Shown here in pieces: positions 1-7,004 of a stretch of DNA of 28,666 nt (its first letter is position 1; every line of letters begins with the position of its first letter). Source of the stretch: CAMCXT01 sp046302715 (GTDB taxonomy: Bacteria; Bacteroidota; Bacteroidia; M30B66). The stretch spans positions 1-28,666 of the forward strand of contig JBKCHQ010000263.1 of NCBI GenBank assembly GCA_046302715.1, given 5' to 3'. Position numbers and translations under genes: made by a program. The notes below the pieces were generated by a model. That model worked only from the letters and a program-made list of their open reading frames with translations. It did no database searches and had not been told where the DNA came from.

Positions 1-1
1 A

Positions 2-937
2 GGCGGTACCGCCGATATTGATGGCGGTATTGGCGTAACCAATTTAACATGTGCTACAGATGCTTATCTCATCAAATATTCAAAAAGCACGGGCGCTTTG
101 CAATGGGGCTTTAATTTGGGCGGCAATTCGCTAGAAAACGGCACACATCTTTTAGTAACGCCCGAAGATGAGATTGTTCTCGCCGGCACCATGAGCAGCC
201 CTACCTTTGATGCCGACCCCGGTTTTGCAAGCTTTGCTCTTAATTCGAATGGAATTTCATCGGCACCCTTTGTAATTCGGTATTTACCCAGCGGTCAACT
301 CGTTTCGGGCTTTGTATTAGGCGGTAGCGCAGGTACCACCATCGCATTGGGCGCCTTGCAGGTTTCAATGAATAATAATTTAATTGTAGCCGGAAATTTT
401 ACCGGAACCCTTAACTGGCTTGATGTCAATGGACAATCCTCCGCTTTTACTTCGGGCGACTCGAGCGATGCTTTTATTGCCGAACTGGATGGCGTAAATC
501 AATATTTGCAAATAAAACGCATCACCGGTAGCGGCAATCAAACACTTTCGGATGTTTTAGTAAAGGGCCCCGTAATGTATGCGTGTGGTCAACTTGACGG
601 CCCCACCTTGCCCGAGCAGGATAATGCCACTGTTTTAGAACCTTCCAATTCGAGCAATCAGGCGTATTTATTCCGATATAACGATAATCCAACTTCTATT
701 TCAAGGAACCTAAATGCCGTAAATGAAGTGCTCGTTTATCCCAATCCGGCCTTACACTTGGTTCATGTTGTGGTGGACGATTTAATCGGAGTGGAATTGT
801 ATTCCTACGATGGTCGTTTAGTACTTCAATCAGCCAACCAAAGCTTTATCGTTTCAGATTTACCATCTGGCGTTTATCTACTACGTTGTAAAACAAGTAA
901 GGGCGAGCGCAGAACTCGTTTGGTGATCGGAAATTAA
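2..937 (+). CDS. T9SS type A-sorted beta-propeller surface protein, C-terminal part (5' end outside the window)
   Basis: The frame is open from base 2 with no stop, so the gene begins upstream and only about 311 residues are visible. Segments such as DAYLIKYSKSTGALQW and, later, DAFIAELDGVNQYLQI resemble SBBP-type propeller blades, in which each blade reports a path or element value. The last 75 or so residues (from LNAVNEVLVYPNPA, through LYSYDGRLV and LPSGVYLLRC, to the end RRTRLVIGN) form a typical T9SS type A sorting domain. This domain directs export across the outer membrane and is normally cleaved off at the cell surface. The stop lies 7 bp from the stop of the convergent EVE gene, with no obvious terminator between them. 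The family and secretion route are well supported; the substrate or role is unknown. Confidence 0.85.
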   Translation, partial: GGTADIDGGIGVTNLTCATDAYLIKYSKSTGALQWGFNLGGNSLENGTHLLVTPEDEIVLAGTMSSPTFDADPGFASFALNSNGISSAPFVIRYLPSGQLVSGFVLGGSAGTTIALGALQVSMNNNLIVAGNFTGTLNWLDVNGQSSAFTSGDSSDAFIAELDGVNQYLQIKRITGSGNQTLSDVLVKGPVMYACGQLDGPTLPEQDNATVLEPSNSSNQAYLFRYNDNPTSISRNLNAVNEVLVYPNPALHLVHVVVDDLIGVELYSYDGRLVLQSANQSFIVSDLPSGVYLLRCKTSKGERRTRLVIGN

Positions 938-944
938 TCGAGAT

Positions 945-1349
945 TTAGGAACCCATTTCCACAATTTTGTCGAATTCTTCTGCCCGTAAAGGCATCACGC
1001 TTAAACGTCCCTGCCTAATTAAGCCAATTTGAGCCAACATAGGTTCATTTTTAATATCAACTAAGGTTACGCTTTTTTTGAGGGTGTGATGCGGTACTAA
1101 ATCTACCGCCACCCAACGCGCATCATCGGTTGTAGGGTCGGGATAGGCCTCGCGAATTACCCTAGCTATGCCCACAACTTCCATACCTTCGTTGCTGTGA
1201 TAAAAAAGCGCCAAATCGTCCGTTTTCATGGTACTTAAATTATTGCGCGCCTGATAATTCCGCACTCCATCCCAAAAGGTTTGGCCGTCCTTTAAAAACT
1301 GTTGCCACGAATATTTGTGTGGCTCCGATTTTACCAACCAGTAATTCAT
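945..1349 (-). CDS. EVE domain-containing protein
   Basis: This 134-residue protein is essentially one EVE domain, a PUA-like fold thought to recognise modified bases in nucleic acids (thymocyte nuclear protein 1 family). The signature is clear: MNYWLVKSEP at the start, then TFWDGVRNYQARNNL, then DLALFYHSNEG, and the late VDIKNEP and LSVMPL segments. The length matches stand-alone bacterial members. Its ATG follows the holA stop by three bases on the same strand, so it is probably cotranscribed with the polymerase subunit and may be translationally coupled to it. That link to DNA metabolism is inference, since EVE genes occur in many housekeeping contexts. No sign of truncation. Confidence 0.9.
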   Translation of the reverse strand: MNYWLVKSEPHKYSWQQFLKDGQTFWDGVRNYQARNNLSTMKTDDLALFYHSNEGMEVVGIARVIREAYPDPTTDDARWVAVDLVPHHTLKKSVTLVDIKNEPMLAQIGLIRQGRLSVMPLRAEEFDKIVEMGS

Positions 1350-1352
1350 ATC

Positions 1353-2435
1353 CTAATGCGTTATTTTAAAAACAAGTTCTTTCATAATCTTCCCGCCATC
1401 GGTATCGCTGGTGTTCCAACCTTTACTGCGCATATCGGCATTGCGAATATGGTGTATGATCTTTATCACCTTAGCCGGAGTATAAAGTCGGGCGGCACTC
1501 TCGTACTCGCGCATGAAATAAGGATTAATGCCCATTTCTTCGGCCATCGAAGCGGTTTTACCCGAGCTTTTTAACCAGTGGTATTGGAGCACTCGAGCAA
1601 AAAAGGTCAATAATCCGGGCAACACCATTTGAATGGGCAGATTTTTTTCCATATCGCCCATGTAATTCGCAATTTTATTGGCTTTCAGAATGTTTTTCGT
1701 CGAAAGTGCTTTTTGCAGTTCAAAAAGCGTGTAATCTTTGCTCACGCCCACCGATTCCTCAATGTCTTTCTCCTGAAACTCGTATCCCTCAGCATGATTC
1801 AGCATGAGTTTACGGGCTTCCATGGCAATTTTTTCGAGCTCGTTGCCTAGTGATTCGGCCAATAGTAAGGCGGCACGCGTAGCGATGCGGTAGTTGTGTT
1901 GTTGAAAAAAATGGGCGGCCCACTCCGGAATTTTATCGTCGCGGAGCTTTGTAGTTTCTACCAGCACATGATTTTTAGCGGCATCGTAAAAGCTTTTTTT
2001 CTTGCCTTTTTCCTTGCCACCTGCTGCTGACGTTTCGTCGCTATCGGCATCTGATGTTGAGGTGGCCCGTTTGGCAATCTTAGCACCTCTGAAAAATAAA
2101 ACTAAAATGGTGCTGGGATTGGGCTTTTCGAGATACGGTACTAAACGCTGAAAAACATCGGGCCCTGGCCGTTTCATGGCCTGTGCCTCTTTAACAATAG
2201 TTATCTGAAACTCGGCCATCATCGGAAAACGCCGTGCAGCTACAATCACGTCTTCCGGACTGCAATCGGCCCCGTATAGCACATTAAAATTAAACTCCTT
2301 TTCATCGGCACCCATAATGTGGTCTTCGATGTACTGTACAATTTGATCGGCATAATATGGTTCTTCACCGTGAAATATGTAAACCGGCTTGTACTTTTTT
2401 GCCTTCAAATCTTTTAGAACCGCTTCGGGAGTCAT
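1353..2435 (-). CDS. holA: DNA polymerase III subunit delta
   Basis: Delta is the clamp-loader subunit that opens the beta sliding clamp. The N-terminal motif PVYIFHGEEPYYADQI and the following segments (AARRFPMMAEFQITIVKEAQ, then TILVLFF) are characteristic of the Bacteroidota delta subunit. The C-terminal part (YTLFELQKALSTKNILKANKIANYM) is the helical collar region. I chose the ATG at 2433-2435; a GTG two codons upstream (2439-2441) would only add Met-Thr. Near residues 125-150 there is a Ser/Asp/Lys-rich low-complexity stretch (STSDADSDET then GKEKGKKKS) where homologues usually have a short loop, so the protein (360 residues) is slightly long. TACTTTG lies just upstream of the start, one base short of the TAnnTTTG consensus. 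Confidence 0.92.
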   Translation of the reverse strand: MTPEAVLKDLKAKKYKPVYIFHGEEPYYADQIVQYIEDHIMGADEKEFNFNVLYGADCSPEDVIVAARRFPMMAEFQITIVKEAQAMKRPGPDVFQRLVPYLEKPNPSTILVLFFRGAKIAKRATSTSDADSDETSAAGGKEKGKKKSFYDAAKNHVLVETTKLRDDKIPEWAAHFFQQHNYRIATRAALLLAESLGNELEKIAMEARKLMLNHAEGYEFQEKDIEESVGVSKDYTLFELQKALSTKNILKANKIANYMGDMEKNLPIQMVLPGLLTFFARVLQYHWLKSSGKTASMAEEMGINPYFMREYESAARLYTPAKVIKIIHHIRNADMRSKGWNTSDTDGGKIMKELVFKITH

Positions 2436-2735
2436 GGTCACAAAGTACTTAAATTATGAAGCCCGATTGGTTGCTTGTTTGAAAATATTTAAAATTTGGG
2501 CAGGCTTTCTTCGATTATTAGCAATAAAAATTCCTGAAAAATAAACGGCCTACACAAGGGCAAAGCGTTTCTAAAATATTAATCCCGGAAATAATTATGT
2601 ATTGGAACGCAGAAATTTTTACTTTTACTGCCACAACCTAACCTCACAATTTTTCCTCCATATAAATATTTGTAACTCTTATTGAAAGGCTTGCGTAATA
2701 TGGGCAAAGCCTGATCGCATTTCGGGTATTAAGTA
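2436..2735. other. Intergenic region between divergent holA and histidine kinase
   Basis: This AT-rich stretch of about 300 bases separates two divergent genes and should hold both promoters. On the minus strand, TACTTTG sits about five bases before the holA ATG. No good TAnnTTTG box, hairpin, RNA gene or short reading frame with recognisable content was found on the kinase side. Confidence 0.5.
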
Positions 2736-4982
2736 ATGGAAACTGCCACACCGGGCATAACGAGCAGCAATGCTATGACCAGACGATTAAACATTCTGGT
2801 AGTTGAGGATAATTTAGGCGACTATGTCCTCATTGAGCAAATGCTTATAGAGGCGAGCGATTTTCAAAAAGAAATACATCACGTAACCACCTTAGGCGAA
2901 GCTATTGCTTTGATGGAACGCATTGCATGCGACGTGGTTTTACTTGATTTATCTTTACCCGATAGTTACGGAATTGATTCATTTCATCGTATTTCGCGCC
3001 TTTTTCCGCAAACCCCTGTAATTATTCTCTCAGGACTTAACGACACCCGTTTTGCTAACGATGCGGTAAAAAATGGTGCTCAAGAATATTTGGTGAAAGG
3101 CGAATTTGAAGAGAAGCTTCTGGCCAAGTCAATAGCCTATAGTATTGAACGCAAGGCAAGTATGGAGTTGCTTCGTGAGAGCCAGGAAACGTATAAACTG
3201 CTCTTCGAAAACAATCCCATACCGATGTACATTCGGAAAAAAGCATCGTTGCAAATTGTGGGTGTTAACCAATCGGCCGTTCAGCATTTTGGATTTACGG
3301 AGGACGAGTTTTTAAAAATGGTGGTGTCTGACTTACATCCTGCCGATGAGCGCGATTTACTCGAAAAACTCATTAATGAATGGAATGGTAGTCAATCCAA
3401 TCCTGGTGTTTTTAGGCATATTCGTAAGGACGGTTCTATAGTTTTTGTGGAATGCAGGGTACGAGAAATGATCTTTCAAGGCGAGGCTTGCGTACTCGTT
3501 CTTGCCGACGACATTACCGAAAAAATAAGAGTACAGGAAGAGGTCACCATACAGGCCAATATATTAAAGAACGTACACGATACTATTTTTGTGGCCGATC
3601 GCAAAGGGCTTATAACCTACTGGAACGAAGGTGCCGAAGAAACATTTGGCTATCTGCGCAGCGAAATTCTGGGGCAAAGCTATGAAGCGCTCTACCCCGA
3701 AATTGATAAGCATTTGGTGCGAAAAGAAATTCAGGAAATTTTTTCGGGCAAGCTCAGTCAGTGGGAGAGCAAACTTATTACTCGTGGCGACCGCATCATT
3801 TGGTCCGACAATAAAGCCTCGCTTCTTTATGACGAAAGGGGCAAGATTAGTGGCTATATTCGGGTATGTAAGGACATTACCCTAAGTAAGAAATTTGGCG
3901 AGGCCCAGAAAGAAACAGTGGCCATGCTTAATTCTATTTTCAACACCGTTGATCAGGGTATTTTGCTTCTCGATCCCATGGGGCGCATTAAGGCATTTAA
4001 TCTTACCGCCAACCGCCAGAGCATCCAGCTTTTGGGCAAAGAGCTGGTTGAGAATACACCTTTTACCGATTATCTGCTCGAAAGCATGCAGCAAAATTGG
4101 CAAAAGGCATTTCAAGATGCACGTGCTGGAGCACAGTTGCATGAAGAAATGGTGTATAAATTTAGACCGGGATCGGAATTTTGGTTTGGGATGAGCTTTT
4201 CGCCTGTGAGCGACGATTCGAACGTTGTTATTGGGGTTTGCGTGAGTATGATTGATATTACCGATCGTAAGCGTGCCGACGACCGATTTCGAAGCCAGTA
4301 CATCGAAATTGAAAACAATAACAAGGAGCTCGACCGATTGGTGAAAGTGCTTTCGCACGATTTGCGTGCGCCGATGAATTCTGTAAATGGCCTAATTTCG
4401 CTCGCACGTGAAGAGAAAAATCCCGCTGAGTTTGCCAATTATCTCAATATGATGGAAAAAAGTTTGCGTAAACTCGAAGTGTTTACCAACGATATGATTT
4501 CATCGCTTAAAAACAGAGGATCGGCCATTTTATCGCCCCTGCGGCCTGCCGATTTGGTATCTGAAATAGTTGACGAACTCAAATATTCCAGCGAGGCTTC
4601 GGGTATCACGTTTACTATAGATATTGATCCTGCTATAGTTTTGCAAACCGATGCCTCACGTATGCGCATTATTTTCAGCAATTTGGTGTCGAATGCTATT
4701 CGGTATCACGATGCGGATAAAGACAACCGTTTTGTTCGAATTCGTGCTGCACAAAGTCCGCTCTTGGTGGTGTTTGAAGTAGAAGATAATGGAATTGGTA
4801 TAGCCGAAGAGCACCAAAAGCAAATTTTTGAAACCTATTATACCATTGGAAATGTGGAAGGATCATCTGGATTGGGCTTGTCCAATGTGCGCGATGCGGT
4901 TAATAAACTCAACGGTTCTATCGATGTTGAATCAACGCCGAGTATCGGAAGTACCTTCCGTATTTCATTTTCATTAAATTAA
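2736..4982 (+). CDS. Sensor histidine kinase with N-terminal receiver domain (REC-PAS-PAS-PAS-HisKA-HATPase)
   Basis: This is a 748-residue cytoplasmic kinase with no membrane segment. Residues 18-137 form a receiver domain: acidic pair E24/D25, phosphoacceptor D71 in VLLDLSLPD, S99 and K121. Three PAS-like sensor domains follow, at about 150-262, 272-385 and 395-512; each of the first two ends in a D-I-T motif typical of the PAS/PAC boundary. The kinase core has the H-box LSHDLRAP (H541), N-box NLVSNAIRY (N653), G1 DNGIGI (684-689) and G2 GLGL (712-715). An N-terminal receiver suggests input from another kinase by phosphorelay, feeding into the HisKA/ATPase output. No separate response regulator lies next to it. 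An alternative start is M14. The stop is 37 bp before the Lrp-family gene. Confidence 0.93.
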   Translation: METATPGITSSNAMTRRLNILVVEDNLGDYVLIEQMLIEASDFQKEIHHVTTLGEAIALMERIACDVVLLDLSLPDSYGIDSFHRISRLFPQTPVIILSGLNDTRFANDAVKNGAQEYLVKGEFEEKLLAKSIAYSIERKASMELLRESQETYKLLFENNPIPMYIRKKASLQIVGVNQSAVQHFGFTEDEFLKMVVSDLHPADERDLLEKLINEWNGSQSNPGVFRHIRKDGSIVFVECRVREMIFQGEACVLVLADDITEKIRVQEEVTIQANILKNVHDTIFVADRKGLITYWNEGAEETFGYLRSEILGQSYEALYPEIDKHLVRKEIQEIFSGKLSQWESKLITRGDRIIWSDNKASLLYDERGKISGYIRVCKDITLSKKFGEAQKETVAMLNSIFNTVDQGILLLDPMGRIKAFNLTANRQSIQLLGKELVENTPFTDYLLESMQQNWQKAFQDARAGAQLHEEMVYKFRPGSEFWFGMSFSPVSDDSNVVIGVCVSMIDITDRKRADDRFRSQYIEIENNNKELDRLVKVLSHDLRAPMNSVNGLISLAREEKNPAEFANYLNMMEKSLRKLEVFTNDMISSLKNRGSAILSPLRPADLVSEIVDELKYSSEASGITFTIDIDPAIVLQTDASRMRIIFSNLVSNAIRYHDADKDNRFVRIRAAQSPLLVVFEVEDNGIGIAEEHQKQIFETYYTIGNVEGSSGLGLSNVRDAVNKLNGSIDVESTPSIGSTFRISFSLN

Positions 4983-5007
4983 AATTTTAGAAGCAGCGCA
5001 ATTGTTC

Positions 5008-5015
5008 TACTTTTG
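5008..5015 (+). promoter_or_regulatory. -7 box (TAnnTTTG) directly in front of the Lrp-family start
   Basis: TACTTTTG matches the Bacteroidota -7 consensus and ends only four bases before the ATG at 5020. Transcription would begin at or very near the start codon, giving a leaderless or nearly leaderless mRNA. No clear TTG -33 element is seen at the usual distance, so this rests on the -7 match alone. Confidence 0.4.
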
Positions 5016-5019
5016 CGCC

Positions 5020-5499
5020 ATGAATTCAATAGTAAATAAATTAGATAAATTAGACTACCAAATTTTACGTTACTTACAGGAAGATGGCCGAATTAGCAAT
5101 TTGGATTTAAGTCAAAAGATAGGGCTCTCGCCGGGGCCGACACTTGAGCGGGTTAAAAAATTAGAAAAAAAAGGACTAGTTTTAGGCTATCACGCCCGAT
5201 TGAACGGTTCTAAACTCAATTTGGGCGTCAGTGTTTTTATTCAAGTATCGTTGAGCCGTCAGCTCGATAGGGTGATGGATCGTTTTCATACCCGAATCCT
5301 CGAAATTCCTCAGGTTATGGAATGCTACCAGGTAACCGGTAATGCCGATTTTATGTTGCGTGTGGTGGTAGCAGATATTCCTGCTTTGGAACATCTCATC
5401 TCCAACGTTTTCAGCAAAATGGAGGAAATAGGTCATTTACAAACCTCACTTATCATCTCCGAAAAGAAAGTTTCGCATAAATTACCTCTGGATTATTAG
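5020..5499 (+). CDS. Lrp/AsnC family transcriptional regulator
   Basis: This 159-residue protein has the standard two-part layout. An N-terminal helix-turn-helix begins at LDKLDYQILRYLQEDGR, with NLDLSQKIGLSPGPTLERVKKLEKKGLV as the DNA-reading part. A C-terminal RAM effector-binding and oligomerisation domain follows (IPQVMECYQVTGNADFMLRV is its signature). Such proteins bind amino acids or similar small molecules and control metabolic genes. I chose the ATG at 5020 because the sequence then begins with the usual family N-terminus; a TTG at 5002 would add six unconserved residues and would lie upstream of the -7 box. The MmcQ/YjbR gene starts four bases after its stop, so the two probably form an operon. 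The ligand cannot be predicted. Confidence 0.92.
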   Translation: MNSIVNKLDKLDYQILRYLQEDGRISNLDLSQKIGLSPGPTLERVKKLEKKGLVLGYHARLNGSKLNLGVSVFIQVSLSRQLDRVMDRFHTRILEIPQVMECYQVTGNADFMLRVVVADIPALEHLISNVFSKMEEIGHLQTSLIISEKKVSHKLPLDY

Positions 5500-5503
5500 A
5501 CGC

Positions 5504-5848
5504 ATGAATTCAGAAACCGTCCGCGAATGCGCACTTGCGTTGCCGCACGTTACAGAGGATTTTCCGTTCGACGAACATACCTTGGTATTTCGTATTGGCG
5601 GAAAAATTTTTGCCATCATGCCTCTCGAAAAAAGCGGTTTCATTAATCTAAAAAATGAACCCGAACGCTCGGTTGAGCTACGCGACCAATACACTGCTAT
5701 AACTCCCGGCTATCATATGAATAAGAAGTGGTGGAATACGGTTGATTTTACGGAGGTGCCTGCATCGCTAACGCAATCGCTCATCAACGAATCGTATGAA
5801 TTGGTAAAAGCTGGTTTGCCTAAAAAGCTGCGCGACACATTGGGTTAA
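5504..5848 (+). CDS. MmcQ/YjbR family protein (CyaY-like fold)
   Basis: A 114-residue protein of the MmcQ/YjbR family. Typical features are the N-terminal VRECALALPHVTEDFPF segment, the FRIGGKIFAIM strand pair, and the central GYHMNKKWWNTVDF motif. The C-terminal helix (LINESYELVKAGLPKK) is also typical. Structures of the family show a double-wing, DNA-binding-like fold, but the biochemical role is not established. It follows the Lrp/AsnC gene by four bases and is very probably cotranscribed with it. Full length, no anomalies. Confidence 0.88.
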   Translation: MNSETVRECALALPHVTEDFPFDEHTLVFRIGGKIFAIMPLEKSGFINLKNEPERSVELRDQYTAITPGYHMNKKWWNTVDFTEVPASLTQSLINESYELVKAGLPKKLRDTLG

Positions 5849-5905
5849 GCATCATTCTAAGTAAGAGTTCTAGGATTTAGGCAAATATTTGAGCACATTT
5901 GTTCT

Positions 5906-6214
5906 ATGAAAAATTCCTCAAAAAATACACCGGGTAATCGGGGTATGTGCTTGGTTTCGCGTATGGTATTTGACGAAATTCATCCGGTTGGCTTCATGTA
6001 CCGTGAAGTGCCCGAGGAACAAGAAGATAGCGGCTGGCGCTTTTTGTCGGGCCACGAAGACGATGCCTACCTTGAAGATGAAAATAACAGCCTCATTGTA
6101 GCTATCGAACTCATCATGGTGCTCGATAAAGCCATCGTACCTCATTTGCATTTACCTTATGGCACGGAGCTCGAACGCCAAAACGATGCATTTGTAGCTT
6201 ACAGCGGCGAATAG
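5906..6214 (+). CDS. DUF2185 (Imm33-like) domain protein
   Basis: This 102-residue acidic protein matches the DUF2185 pattern. It has CLVSRMVF near the N-terminus, then VGFMYREVPEEQEDSGWRF with LSGHEDDAYLED directly after it, and a short C-terminal part around LHLPYGTELER. DUF2185 is the same family as immunity protein Imm33, which is found beside polymorphic toxin genes but also occurs widely as stand-alone small proteins. No toxin, Rhs or VgrG gene is visible here; the neighbours are MmcQ and an SDR enzyme. CACATTTG, a near match to the -7 box, ends four bases before the ATG. Membership of the family is well supported; an immunity function is not. Confidence 0.8.
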   Translation: MKNSSKNTPGNRGMCLVSRMVFDEIHPVGFMYREVPEEQEDSGWRFLSGHEDDAYLEDENNSLIVAIELIMVLDKAIVPHLHLPYGTELERQNDAFVAYSGE

Positions 6215-6248
6215 TCATTTAAGCGAGAAAATTGTATTTCCCGAACCT

Positions 6249-7004
6249 TCAATAGGCACTCCATCCTGCATCGGCTGTAATTACAGCTCCATTTATCAGC
6301 GATGCATCATCCGAACATAAAAACAGCGCAAGGCGCGCAATTTCTTCGGGATCGCCCATGCGTGGCATAGTGGGTGTTCCCAACATGCAGCGTTCATATC
6401 CCAAGGCATTGGGAATGAGTGCATCTGCAATATGTGTATTTACACCGCCCGGAGCAATGGCATTACAACGAATGCCTTTTTGCGCATACATAAAGGCTGT
6501 ATTTTTAGTAAGGCCAATCAATGCATGCTTAGAAGCGGTGTAAGCCGCTCCTGCCCTAGTACCGAACAAACCGCCAATAGATGCAATGTTTAAGATAACA
6601 CCTTTTTGATGGACCAGCATGTCTGAAAGGGCAACGCGAATCATATAAAAAGCGCCGTACAGGTTTACCCCCAACACCCGATTCCATTTTGCCGTACTTA
6701 ACTGATCTGCCGGTGTAAAATCGTCGAGAATGCCTGCATTGTTTACCAATATATGCACCTCGCCCGTTTGTTGTTTACAAAACTGAAATAAGTCGCCTAC
6801 AGCTTTTTCGTCAGACACATTACACTGAAAGGGGTAAATAGTATGCTTTTCGGCTTTAAGCTCCGATAAAAGTGCATTAAGACGCGCCATATCGGTATCC
6901 ACAGCCACAACGCGCGCTCCTTCCTTTGCAAAAAGTCGGGTTATGGCCTTTCCCATTCCTGATCCGGCCCCACTTACCAGCACATTCTTATCCTGTAGTT
7001 TCAT
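6249..7004 (-). CDS. SDR family oxidoreductase (NAD-preferring)
   Basis: A classical short-chain dehydrogenase of 251 residues. It has the cofactor glycine motif SGAGSGMG (11-18), NNAG at 88-91, N114, and the catalytic S142, Y155 and K159 (YTASK). Asp36 at the end of the second strand favours NAD(H) over NADP(H). The PGGVNT segment after the active site and the C-terminal AGWSAY are typical of 3-oxoacyl-reductase or sugar/alcohol-dehydrogenase-like members, and the substrate cannot be told apart by eye. Its ATG overlaps the TGA of the PEP synthase gene by four bases, so the two are translationally coupled. The gene converges on the DUF2185 gene with a 34-bp gap. Confidence 0.92.
   Translation of the reverse strand: MKLQDKNVLVSGAGSGMGKAITRLFAKEGARVVAVDTDMARLNALLSELKAEKHTIYPFQCNVSDEKAVGDLFQFCKQQTGEVHILVNNAGILDDFTPADQLSTAKWNRVLGVNLYGAFYMIRVALSDMLVHQKGVILNIASIGGLFGTRAGAAYTASKHALIGLTKNTAFMYAQKGIRCNAIAPGGVNTHIADALIPNALGYERCMLGTPTMPRMGDPEEIARLALFLCSDDASLINGAVITADAGWSAY

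Noticed and set aside
1302..1574. Plus-strand frame of 90 codons over the EVE/holA junction
   Set aside because: It is antisense to two well-supported genes and its translation shows no family features.
3882..4358. Minus-strand frame of 158 codons inside the histidine kinase
   Set aside because: It is a shadow of the PAS/HisKA coding region; the kinase motifs on the plus strand are unambiguous.
5002..5019. TTG start for the Lrp/AsnC regulator
   Set aside because: It lies upstream of the -7 box and adds six residues outside the conserved family start.
6224..6243. Hairpin between convergent DUF2185 and SDR genes as a bidirectional terminator
   Set aside because: The stem contains a mismatch and has little GC; there is no clear T-run on either side.
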